Source of the DNA: Stenogyne calaminthoides
Taxonomy: Eukaryota; Streptophyta; Magnoliopsida; Lamiales; Lamiaceae
NCBI GenBank assembly: GCA_037126765.1
Contig: JBBCBC010000024.1
Location: 23,117,441-23,181,440, forward strand
DNA length: 64,000 bases
Direction: 5' to 3'
The notes under the pieces are model-generated. The model did no database searches. It was given only the letters and a program-made list of their open reading frames with translations, and was not told where the DNA came from. A program made the translations under genes and the position numbers. Position 1 is the stretch's first letter; each line of letters begins with the position of its first letter. This document shows, one piece after another, positions 10,759-21,081 of this stretch.

Positions 10759-11748
10759 TGTTGCGAGTCATTTTTACGGAGACTATTATGTGGCTAATTT
10801 GATAACAACTAACAAACAAAATAAGTACGTGTACAATATACGGTAAATAACAGGAATTTGTTGACCCAGTTCGTCAAGAAATGACTTCTCTGGGGGCATT
10901 CCAAGCCAGGGATGTTATATTGCGAGGTTTACATACAAAGTACACCATACTTCTCATGGGGAAAACTTCTATGAAAGAAGATGATTTGGAGAGTAAGTGT
11001 GTGAGTGCTAGGGATTTTTCTCAACGTATGAGAGTACTTGGGAATTTTTTCTGAACCTAACCACTCTGGGAAATTTTTGTGAACCTGTCTCTTGTTCTTT
11101 TTTCTTCTATTTATAGTACTTTGACAAGTATGAGCTGGTTTGGTTAGCATGAGTTGGAGACTTTGTGTCTTGCAAGAACTCATGTGATGCTGCCACGTTT
11201 TCAACTTCGTCTTCCTGGTTGACCTTTGCATTTACTTGTTTATAAGGCACTCTTTTTGTAGTCCATATCAACTTTTGCTCGACTGATTGCCCTGTTCGCC
11301 CCTTTGACCATATCAATATTATACCGGAACACTGTCCTCATCGAGCATATCTGAGCCTTCAGGTTATCTGAGCCTTCAAGTTATCTGAGCCTTCAGGTTA
11401 TCTGATTTCTTCTTGCCTGATCTGATCAGCTCGACTGATCAGATCAATCATATCTTTAGGATCATCTCAGGATAGCATCAGGTCATCGTGCCAGATTTGG
11501 CGAGCTGCGAGCATACTTGGTCTGCAAGTGGCTAGCATACTCGCTTGGTCGGCAAGTGGCGAGCATATTCGCTTGGTCAGCAAGTTGGCGAGCAAACATG
11601 TTTGGTTGGCAAGCTGGCGAACAAACTTGTTTGGTCGACAAGCCGACGAGTACACTTGTCCATCGAGCATGGTTATTTTAATAGTTGATTAATACACGTG
11701 TCCCTCTGACGTGTATAAATTAATCGAGCAATTGTATCGAACACAATA
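10759..11748 (-). repeat. G2 3' LTR
   Basis: The 990-bp LTR lies at the left because the element is reversed. It carries three copies of a 17-bp CTGAGCCTTCAGGTTAT-like unit around 11351-11402, where the 5' LTR has one, and a degenerate 28-30 bp repeat with GGCGAGCATA near 11500-11650. Its first base pair step in element sense is TA instead of TG. Confidence 0.93.
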
Positions 11749-11766
11749 ATAACCCCCAGCCGGGCC
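11749..11766 (-). other. G2 polypurine tract
   Basis: On the minus strand GGCTGGGGGTTAT directly precedes the 3' LTR. It is the expected primer for plus-strand DNA synthesis. Confidence 0.8.
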
Positions 11767-11874
11767 GCTTTGTATTCATCATGGGGGCCCGACTGTTGGA
11801 TATATTGAGTGGGCCCTCGTGAGTGTCGTTTTGTCTTCTGTGCCAAATTTTCAATTTTTTTTAAATCCGGCATC

Positions 11875-11882
11875 TATAAATA
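11875..11882 (+). promoter_or_regulatory. Candidate TATA box for the G2 antisense gene
   Basis: TATAAATA lies 126 bp inside the 3' LTR edge and about 150 bp upstream of the antisense ATG at 12035, in the direction of that gene. A pyrimidine-rich leader follows. G1 has a TATAAG at a similar distance from its antisense start. Confidence 0.6.
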
Positions 11883-13066
11883 CCTATTTTGCCACCTCAG
11901 TTCCTTTTCTTTCTTTTCATCTTCTCCTCTTTCTCTACACATTCCTTCCCGTCTGAAATTTCCGGCAAGGGCACTCTTATTTCGGCGAAGGATTTCATTC
12001 AGGTAACTATTTCATACCCTCTTTAATTCCAATTATGGCTTCTCGTTCAAGTTCTTCTGCTTCAATAGAATCAAACCACCATAATTCCTCTTCCTCCTCT
12101 TTCTGTCCAATCTCCCGTAGCGACGCTAATGCGCCAGAGATGAATGCCTCGGGTTCAAGATCCCGTTGGCAAGTTTGACAGCCATTTGCCGTTCTTTCAT
12201 CGGATTCCGATGATGCCCTAAATGAATTAGATAGGGATTTAGCCCGTACTGATTTTTTAGATGATTCGGGTGAAGATTTTTTGTCCCAACCCCAAATTGG
12301 GTCTAGGGTTGTATATAGTCACGGTGTAAATAGGGATGATGACTATATGGGGGAGGAAATCTTGGTGGCTGAGAACGTTATTGAGTCGAACAGAGGATTC
12401 GACGGCGAGCAGAACACGGAGCTCGACATCCCTGTTGGTCTTCCCCATAGCCCAACATATACCGAGTATAGTGCTCGTTATGATTTTGATTGGCCTGAAC
12501 AACCTCATAGGACCAGGGTTGAGAATGAATACCCGGCGAGCAAAATTGCGAGTGTGATTGATGTTGATATGCTCGGCCAATTGTATAGGAATTATGAAAC
12601 CCCAAAAGATGTGTTTTTTTGGGCGCCTGGTCCCGATGAGCGAGCAGATCAGCCTCCTGAGGGTTGTGTTGCTGTGAATTTAGACACAATGGAAGCGGGT
12701 CTTCGATTCCCACTTCATCAGGCTATTACTCGCCTGTTCGTTGAATGGAACATCACCATTACACAGCTGAAGCCGAATGGGTGGCACATGATTATGAGTT
12801 TTTTAACTCTGTTCGGCAAAACGAAGCCCGTGTATTATCCAACAGCAGCAGAACTCTCTCGATTAGTGCATTTGACTTGACCCAAGGGCGAACACGGATG
12901 GTTGTTCATGCAGGCAAATGCCAAATGTAAGGTCATTGAGGATGTGCCGAACAAGATTACTAATTGGAAAGAGAAGTTTTGGTTCATCGGGGGTGATTGG
13001 AAAAGCCCGGCCCCTAGATGTGAACCAAATGCTCTCTTAGATATCCCCATTATGGGATCTGCCGAA

Positions 13067-13130
13067 GTAAGTACTTTTGTGTTTTTGCTCTTCACCTTGA
13101 ACTGATTTTAACTTATTTTCTCAATTTCAG
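13067..13130 (+). other. Intron 1 of G2 antisense gene (64 nt)
   Basis: The donor is GTAAGT and the acceptor TTTCTCAATTTCAG. G1 has a 62-nt intron at the same protein position. In G1 the intron is phase 1; in G2 exon 2 is open only in phase 1, so one base before the donor seems lost. Confidence 0.78.
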
Positions 13131-13304
13131 GGATTCAAGCAGCAACGGACAAAGAGACAAACGACGGTTATTTTAGCAGCATCTGGCAAATTGATCTTGA
13201 GCCTTACTTGGAACGGTCAGTGAAGACTTTGAACACTGCTGACCAGAGAAAAAAGGGAGGATTGTACGTGCCCCCTCACCATCTTGTGGCCGTCAATCCA
13301 GCTG

Positions 13305-13391
13305 GTAAGGATTGTTTTTTGTATTTGAAAATGTGTTTTACCCTTTTTTCGCGGTTTCTCTATCTTTTTTAATGAATTCTTTTGTCTACAG
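13305..13391 (+). other. Intron 2 of G2 antisense gene (87 nt)
   Basis: The donor is GTAAGG and the acceptor TTTTGTCTACAG. Exon 2 reads openly for 57 codons to the donor in phase 1, and exon 3 continues in the matching frame (AFPAVTVAVS). Confidence 0.75.
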
Positions 13392-13890
13392 CTTTTCCTG
13401 CCGTCACTGTTGCTGTAAGCACCTCCGAGCATACTGAAATGGCTCGAACTAAGAGACCTCAAGAGCTTGCTCAAATTCAAGCCGAGAGAGATGCCCAGTT
13501 AGCAAATAGAGGGGAGGCGAGCAGAGTGAGAAAGGCGAGCAGACCAGCCGCGCCTGGACCAGGTGAGTCGAGTCGGCCGAAGAGGACAACTCATTCGGTA
13601 GAGCAGGGGGCGAGCGACCAAACTCCCTTGCCAAAGAGATCCAGGAGGGCACCTGACGAGCAAAATTCGATAGCTCAGACGAGCATCGATGTCATTGAGA
13701 CGACCCCCACAGCTGAAGCAACCAGAATGGCTGCCTCTATGGTCGGTCCAATCGCACAAATCGTCGAAATGGAGGTCGGTACATCTTCTCCACCTCCTAC
13801 AGTACCCCGAACCTGGACCCCTATGAATTCCCAGCTCCATTCTCCCGAAGAGAAATCATTTTTGGGATGGGACCTTGCTCGGGTGAACAG

Positions 13891-13976
13891 GTACGTTTGC
13901 TCGCTTGTTGGAGTATTTCTTTGTTCCACCTAATTTGGTCGCTTAATCACATTTATTTGCTCGGGTGGACATGCAG
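13891..13976 (+). other. Intron 3 of G2 antisense gene (86 nt)
   Basis: The donor is GTACGT and the acceptor GGACATGCAG. Joining gives an uninterrupted frame from GWDLARVNR into LNRLAPLMPEL. G1 has an 85-nt intron at the corresponding place. Confidence 0.75.
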
Positions 13977-15086
13977 GTTGAACAGATTGGCGCCTCTGAT
14001 GCCAGAATTGAAAGATTATTACTGCTCTTCAAGTGTTCACAATGTTCCTGGCCTTCCCGAGCATGTCCAGAAAGCGTGCGAGACCCCCATCAGAGCATGG
14101 ACTACTGAGCTCGAAGAGGCAACTAAGGGTCCAACACCTTTGGAAACTATGCGACTTGGCCTAGTGCGCCATGGCCAATCTTTGGTTCTCCTTGAGAAAG
14201 CTTACGCCGAGTCCGCCAATCTTCATGCCAACTACGTGGCTCTTATTAAAAGTTTCGAAGAGAAGGTGGTCGAGCTGACCAAAACTCAAGATGAAATGCA
14301 GTTGGCTCAGGGACAAGTATCCTCAGCCTAAGCAGATGCTCGCAAAGCTCAAGAGGATGCTCGTCAAGCTCGGGAAGATGCTCGCCAGGCTAGAGAGGAG
14401 CTAGGCCTTGCTCGGGAGGAGCTGCACCGCAATCGGGAAGAGGTGGCCGACATTAGGAGAGTTCAGGACGAGCTGAACGTTGAGCTCTAGAAACTCCGAA
14501 CAGACATCGAGGCTGTAGAATGCGAGAAAACTTTGCTCGCCCAATAACTCCTCGCTGCTGAAGAGACCAACACTCGTCAGGGTCTTGAAAATCAAAATTG
14601 CACACTGAGGAGTATGTTGATTCCATGTCGAATTTCTCTTATGTATGCGCCTTTGCCGATGCCATCCGTTCTGCTAGACAAACACTTACTGCCGACCAGA
14701 TTACCCCGTTCGTAGCCCATCTTGAGAAGTACCTGATCGAAAACCCCCCGGATCGCAACCTTCCAATATCTGATTTGGCTGATCTGTGCGATTTCTCTAA
14801 TCTTCCTGATGGGATCGAAATTGATGATCCTATTTTGGATGAGGAAGACTGTTCGGATGCAGATATTGATGATGTTGTCGACCAAGCTCACCGAGCCGAG
14901 CACGGGTTCGATCAGGTGCAGAGCGAACAAAGTGGTTCTCCCGAAGACGAGCAGAATGTGCTACCTGGAGAGCAGACGAGGCACGATGATGCTGGAGGAG
15001 TTGCTCCTGAAGGGGCCGAGCAGACGGGGCAGGACTTGTTGGACACAACGCTTCCGCCCACCCCCAATAATGATTTTGTTCCTTAA

Positions 15087-15349
15087 TTTTGCTTTTTTTG
15101 CTTTGCTGAATAATTTCTTCTGAACTATCGTGTAATTTTTGTCTTCTTCTTTCATGTTTGAACAATTTTGCTGTTGAATGGTTGAATTTGCTTGTTGAAC
15201 AAATTCCTCTAACCTGATCGTTGAGGATGAATTTTGTTGCTGGTGAACGGTTGATGTTTGTATTGCTTCCTAGTTTATGCCATCTTTTCTTCTGAATGAA
15301 TTCGAACATGATCTGTGTCTATGTTCCACCCTGACTTCTTTGGTTTTTT
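15087..15349. other. Non-coding end of the G2 antisense gene
   Basis: AT-rich sequence follows the antisense stop codon. No polyadenylation signal stands out and I see no other feature. Confidence 0.5.
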
Positions 15350-15678
15350 GATTGTCTTATTGAGATGCAATCAGATTGATCGTCTTATTTACCTACGACC
15401 AGATGGGTTAACTTATATGCAACCCCCCTTTCTTATTTCGTGATCGTCTTATTTAGGCGCGATCACTATTCTTACTCGGGTCATCTTATTTAGCTGCGAC
15501 CCCGTACTCATCACTCGCTTTGCTGCGGGTATCTGTAAGTACGAGTCATCTTATTTAGTTGCGACTGCGTACCCATCACTCGCTTTGCTGCGGGTATCTA
15601 AGTACGAACTGTTTCGTCAGGTGAACATAAACTTCGGCTCGTTCGTCTTTGTTCGGGTCGTCCGGCTTAGGTGCGACC
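15350..15678 (-). repeat. G2 hairpin array between pol and antisense gene
   Basis: Six hairpins (15350-15372, 15378-15400, 15440-15466, 15478-15502, 15541-15570, 15656-15678) each have a 13-nt loop; five of the six loops read close to TCTTATTTAGxTG on the plus strand, while the last (TCCGGCTTAGGTG) keeps only the end. Stems differ but still pair: GATTG/CAATC, GTGATCG/CGATCAC, GGGTC/GACCC, AGTC/GACT, GGTCG/CGACC. Two units are also parts of a longer tandem repeat of about 63 bp (15479-15605). Imperfect pairs are A-C on the plus strand and so G-U on the minus strand, suggesting the structure forms in the sense RNA of G2. Confidence 0.75.
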
Positions 15679-16734
15679 TCTGATACGCTTCAACTAGAAA
15701 ACTTAACAAACAAAAATGTTTTTGCAACACGTTGTAATCTATTACAACCTTTACATTTGAAGAAGACTGTCTATTACACATAACTATAGACATCAGACTA
15801 TGGTTTTATATTTAAACCTTGTCTCGAAATAGACATAAGCTGACCTCATCTCGTCCACGAAATTGATGTTGACAAGTATGAGGCAGATCAGCCTGTCTAC
15901 TCTTCTTTAAGTAACATGCTCAAGCAGTAGCAACATAAGCATTTGTCCCTCCTGGACAAGTTGTGATTATGCGGGCTGCCGCGGACATGAGCATGTGGCG
16001 AGCACGCCTGCTCGCCTATATCAGGCTCGGGGAAAAACCTCTGCTCGCACCTTTTTGTCCCCTTCTGTAGATGCCTGAGCATCAGCATCCGCGCGTCGTT
16101 TCGAGCGGATACCACGACATCCCACCCCCTAGGAGTAGATTTTGGGGATGCGTAGGGGACTAGTGATTTACTACTGCATAAGCAGTGAGCAATGTGGAGT
16201 GGCAACCATGACTCTGCCGAGCATCTTGAGTCCGTAACGAGCGCCAACCTGTGCTCGGAGTGTCTTACGGGGTATAAAGCTCGTACTAGTGCAAGCGCCA
16301 GGACAGATGATGGATTCAGCAGAATGATAGCTGAATCGAGTGCTGGATACTTCGTCTAAAGGCATACTAAACCGACTTTCTCTCGATAACTAAATTTTCT
16401 TCTACCATGTTAGCAGTATTTTTTCTTTTTTCTCTTGTTTTTCTTCCACCTTCTTCAGCTATCAATACACCTATTTATACTACCATCCCAAACAGGTGCT
16501 GGCATAACTAGTTGGTGATGGCCTTCTTGCTTTAAATCCTCATTTTGACATCTGTCCTTGTCTTTGCCAGTTCTTATTCAAGGATTGACACATACCTCTT
16601 TTGGTTACCACCACTTCTCAACTTGTTTTGACACGTATCTTCTATCTTTTAATAGTGCTGGCCAGAATTTCTTCTAGAAGATTCAGAAATTTGTGTCAAA
16701 CATGGTATGTTCTCCCTTCATGTTTGTCCTGCTC
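15679..16734. other. G2 spacer between hairpin array and integrase, no gene seen
   Basis: The stretch lies 3' of pol. Open frames here are short and have no recognisable similarity. It corresponds to the 3' non-coding region of Tat elements. Confidence 0.6.
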
Positions 16735-16820
16735 GTCTTAGCTGAATGGCTGATTATGCTCGGCCAGTTGTGCTCGTTTTAGCTGAATGGCTGATTATGC
16801 TCGGCTAGTTGCGCTCGTCG
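16735..16820 (-). repeat. Two tandem copies of about 42 bp just after G2 pol
   Basis: The unit contains TTAGCTGAATGGCTGATTAT and a GCTCGGC stretch and is present twice directly beyond the pol stop codon at 16821. Confidence 0.85.
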
Positions 16821-19064
16821 TTACTGATAATATTTTTTTAGATTTGACGCATTCCATGAATAGGACAACGGAACTCCATTCAGATTTTCCAAATCATATG
16901 CCCCGTTTAACAAGCGTTCTGTAACTCTGAATGGACCTTCCCATGCTCGGCCAAACACACCACTTGGTACCCCCGTTGCTCGTCTTAAAACCAGCTCGCC
17001 CACATTGAACCTGCGTGTTCGGACTTTGGAGTTGTAGAACTTTTTTGATCTTTTTTTATACATGGCGTTCCTGAAATCGGCCTCCATCCTTCTTTCTTCC
17101 AACAGGTCTGCACTTAGGGCGAGCGTCTGGTTGTTGATGTGCTCTCCAAAAGTCATTGTCCGATGGCTCAGAATCTTAACTTCTGCTGGTATAACAGCTT
17201 CCGCACCAAATGCCAGGGCAAACGGGGTTTCCGCAGTTGATGTTCTGAAGGTAGTTCGATATGCCCATAATATTTCTGGTTACTCTTCAGCCCATCCTCC
17301 CCCCTTGGAAATATCAAGTTTAGCCTTGAGGGTATGCTTGATGATTTTATTGACAGCTTCTACTTGTCCGTTTGACTGCGGGTAATACGGAGTAGAGTAG
17401 TGCTTTTTTATCCCCCAACGAGCACAATTTTGTCGGAATTCACTTCCATCGAACTGTTTGCCATTATCTATTACCAATGATTGGGGAAGCCCAAAACGAC
17501 AAATGATATTTTTCCAAACAAAATTCCACATTCTTTGTTCGGTGGCTTTAACAATAGCTTCAGCTTCTGCCCATTTGGTGTAGTAATCAACGGCAACCAC
17601 GACATATTTTACTCCCAATGTGCCAGTAGGAAACGGGCCGATCAAGTCGATTCCCCAGTTAGCAAATGGCCACGGGCTGTAAACTGACACTAGTTCTTCA
17701 GGTGGGCTATGGATAAGTGGGGCATGTACCTGACACTTGTGACACGCGCGGGCATACGCGAGGGAATGTTTCTTGAGAGTAGGCCAATAGTAACCTTGTC
17801 TGATAATTTTATGTGCCAGGACAAGCCCACCTGTATGGTTTCTGCATACTCCATCATGAATCTGTTCCAGAATCACATGACCCTCTTCAGGAGTAATACA
17901 TTTCAATAATGGAAGTGAGAAACTTCTTTTGTATAAATGCCCGTCTAAGATAGTATAACGAGCAGCTTGTAATCTGAGGCGAGTAGCTTGTGCTTTATTT
18001 TCAGGGAGAAGTCCTTTTTGTAAGTAACTTAAAATTGGAGTCATCCAGGTTTCTTGCTCGCCTGTCACATGGGCGACCATAACTCTGAGAATTGATGGCG
18101 AACAAGTTATGACGACCACAATGTCCGTCGTGCTCGTCACTTCTTCTGCTGTTGCCAATCGTGCCAAGGCATCAACGAACGAATTATCCAATCGTGGTAA
18201 TTGTTCTATGTAAACTTGTTCGAATTGTTCAAGCAACTCCTTTGCTAGTTGCTGATATTGTGCCATCTGTTCGCCTCGGGCTTCGTACTCGCCTAATACT
18301 TGGTATACGATTATTTGAGAATAGCTATAAATCATCAGCCTCTGAATTCCCATTGTCATAACCATGTGTAACCCAGCGATCAAAGCTTCGTACTCGGCTT
18401 CATTATTTGTGGCTGGGAAATCAAAACGGATGGCTGTCGTGAACGTTTGTCGAGTTGGACTGATGAGAACCACGCCTGCTCTGACTCTTGAACTTGTTGA
18501 TGAGCCGTCTACATACATGTGCCATGGTTGGTCAACACCTCTTTCGGGTATTTGCGGATATGTCAACTCGACCATGAAATCGGCTATAGTCTGGCCCTTC
18601 ATTGCTGTTCGTGGTGCGAACGTAATGCCAAATTTTCCTAACTCCACCGCCCACTTGAGTAATCTGCCCGCAGTGTCTGGTCGGTGGAGAACTTGTCGCA
18701 ATGGGAATGTGGTTAACACCTCGACTGAGTGATCAAAAAAGTATGGTCGCAGTTTTTGAACACTCATAACGAGAGCATACTCAAGTTTTTCCAGTGGAGG
18801 GTACCGGAGCTCGGCTTCTTTGAGCACCTGACTTACATAATAAATAGGCAAATGTGTCGTCCCCTTTGCTCGGACAAGCACATCGCTAATTGCATGCTCG
18901 GATACAGCAAGAAACAGATAAAGTTGTTCGCCTGGAACAGGCTTATATAATGTTTGTGTATCTGCAAGGTATCGTTTTAATGACTCGAATGCATTTTGGC
19001 AATGCTCTGTCCACTGGAATTTCCCTTTCTTTAATGCGTCAGAAAGGTTTGCATTTGTCTCCAC
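16821..19064 (-). pseudogene. G2 RNase H, second (archaeal-type) RNase H and integrase
   Basis: Residues 1-165 form the original gypsy RNase H, whose first catalytic region reads FLAVSE and has lost its Asp, as is common in Tat. Residues 180-305 form a second RNase H with D186 (YVDGS), E224 and D298, but position 248 is Tyr where Asp is expected (IYSYSQ, codon 18321-18323). Integrase follows: HHCC zinc residues H403, H410, C441, C444 and catalytic D473, D533, E569, with 35 residues between the last two. A TAA at 17280 interrupts the frame, which then stays open to 16821 through the C-terminal domain (GPFRVTERLLNGAYDLENL). A frameshift separates this frame from RT upstream. Confidence 0.92.
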
Positions 19065-20802
19065 TTCGTGATATAAACCGACTTACAGAAGCCAATCGTC
19101 CAGTTAATTTTTGGACTTCTTTCACACTCCTGGGGGCCTGCATGTCTAGCATGACTTGAATCTTTGATGGGTTCGCTTCAATCCCCTGTTGACTGACCAT
19201 ATGTCCTAGGAATTTTCCTGAGTGAACCCCAAAGCTGCATTTCTTCGGATTTAACTTCATGTTGTACTCCCTGAGAATATCAAACGTTTGTGCGAGGTGG
19301 GTGATGTGGTCTTCCTTGTGCTCGCTTTTTACCACAATGTCACCAATGTACACCTCAACTGTTCGACCTATGTGTTCGTCGAACATTTTGTTCACCAAAC
19401 GTTGATACATGGCTCCAGCATTCTTTAATCTGAACGGCATGCGTTGCCAACAATACATATTCTTTTCGCTGCAGAAAGTTGTACTCTTTTGATTGTCCGG
19501 ATGCATGGGTATTTGGTGATACCCAGCAAATGCATCCATGAAGGTCATGAGCTCATGTCCTGCTGTGTTATCGACCAAATAATCGATATGTGGCATCGGG
19601 AAATTGTCTTTCGGGCATGCCTTGTTTAAATCAGTGAAATCTATGTATAACCTCCAAGTTCCATTAGATTTGCGGACGAGCACAGGGTTTGCAAGCCATC
19701 TTGGGCATTTTACTTCTCGAATCAATTTATTATCGAGCATTTTTTTGATTTCACTATCCATAGCTGCATACTTCTCCGGACTGAATTTTCTGCGCTTCTG
19801 GATTATTGGAATTTATGTTGGGTCAAGGTTAAGAGAGTGACATGCATGTTTAGGATCAATGCCAACCATGTCCTCATGTGACCAAGCGAACACATCCAAG
19901 TTTGCTCGAAGATACGAGATCATCTCTGTTAGGAATGGTTCCGGTAAATCCGAACCAATAAACACATCTAATTTCGGTCTGTTCGGGTCGATATTAACAG
20001 ACTCTAATTGTTCAACAGGAGTTGCTCGCCTCTTTTTTAGCTTCCATCGAGGATCTTCGATCGTCCCCCAGTGTTTGTCAACTACCTCCATAGGTTCAAA
20101 ACCTATACGAGGTTCTTGGTCCGGTAACTCATTTGGTGGATCAATGTTCAATAGATCTGGAACATGAGTTATCATCTCGGGTTCTGTGTTCGCCCGTGGA
20201 GATGTGTTCGTCAGAGGAGGTATAAGCGTCCTCGGCAATATGTTCGTCAGTTGGCTTGATTCTCCTGTCTCCCATGTCTGCTCCATCATGTTAATGATAT
20301 TTTGCTTTTCTGGCGCACATGATAGCAAACAATCTCGAGCTTTTTTCTGGTCGCCTTTTACGCTACCCGTTCCCTCTTGAGTTGGAAATTTAACACAGTA
20401 GTAATAAGTTGAACAGGCAGCTTTAAATTCCTGAATAAACGGGCGACCTAGAAACCCATTATAAGTAGACGGAGCATCGACGATTACAAAGTCTAGCATT
20501 CTAGTTCGTCGGATCTCCGGATTTAAAGTTGACTCTAGCTCGACTCCTAACCTGATCATACCATAGGGTCGGGTTACAGATTCCCCAAAACCCATGATGT
20601 TGTGATCACATGGTTCTATATAACTAGTTAGGTCCCCAACTTGCTTCTCCATTTGGTGCAGAGTGTTGACGAACAGAATGTTCGCATATGCTCCGGTATC
20701 GACCAGGAGGCGATTCACCTTCAAACGGAGAAGACGAGCGCTGATGGTTAGAGAGTCATTGTGGGGGGTGATTATGCCGTCGAGATCATCTTCTGAGAAC
20801 AT
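19039..20802 (-). pseudogene. G2 protease and reverse transcriptase
   Basis: The frame from 20802 has an intact protease active site (LLVDTGAYANILF, Asp at residue 35) and the typical following sequence (STYNGFLGRPFIQEF). A TAA at 19813, probably from CAA, interrupts it. The same frame continues as RT from 19761: DFTDLNKACPKDNFPMPHID, first catalytic Asp in FMDAFAGY, then YIGDIVV where YxDD is required (codon 19342-19344, GAT to GGT). This should abolish polymerase activity. The frame shifts near 19040-19064 into RNase H. Confidence 0.93.
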
Positions 20803-21081
20803 GATTTGGTGAGAGGTGGCGTGCTAGCTGTTGTGCTCGCCACCTTCACCTGATGGATGCTTTGCATGGCACGCATCTCCATCTTCTTTCGTCTGTTCGA
20901 TAATGTAGGTGCCTAATAGCATCCACCTACTGGACCATAATCAGGACGAATCATGTGGATTTCTTGACTCTCCCGACCTCTACTCATGGCAGGTGCCCCT
21001 CTTTTGGGTAATTCCAACCTCTTACGGGATTCCTCGGGATCACTGTCAGATGCTTTTTCGGCCTTACGCTTACCCCTACGA
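20803..21081 (-). other. G2 gag-protease junction region
   Basis: The stretch encodes the charged Gag tail in broken frames (for example KRKAEKASDSDPEESRKRL). No separate gene is seen. Confidence 0.6.

Larger units (their letters stand above)
12035..15086 (+). pseudogene. G2 antisense gene, four exons (putative gypsy-type transposon domain)
   Basis: The gene runs opposite to pol. The ATG at 12035 opens a Ser-rich N terminus. Exons are 12035-13066, 13131-13304, 13392-13890 and 13977-15086. Exon 1 holds the conserved core (PPEGCVAVNLDTMEAGLRF, then ITQLKPNGWHMI and WKEKFWFIGGDWKSP), found also in G1. I link this core to the plant putative gypsy-type transposon family from memory. Exon 3 is basic and Ser/Pro rich; exon 4 is a long predicted coiled coil with acidic C terminus. 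In-frame stops at 12176 (TGA, from CGA by C to T) and 12878, several in exon 4 and one lost base at the exon 1 junction make it a pseudogene. Its function is unknown. Confidence 0.8.

Noticed and set aside
12281..15086. Possible host gene with introns
   Set aside because: It lies between the polypurine tract and pol of G2, on the opposite strand, and G1 has a related gene at the same place, so it belongs to the elements.
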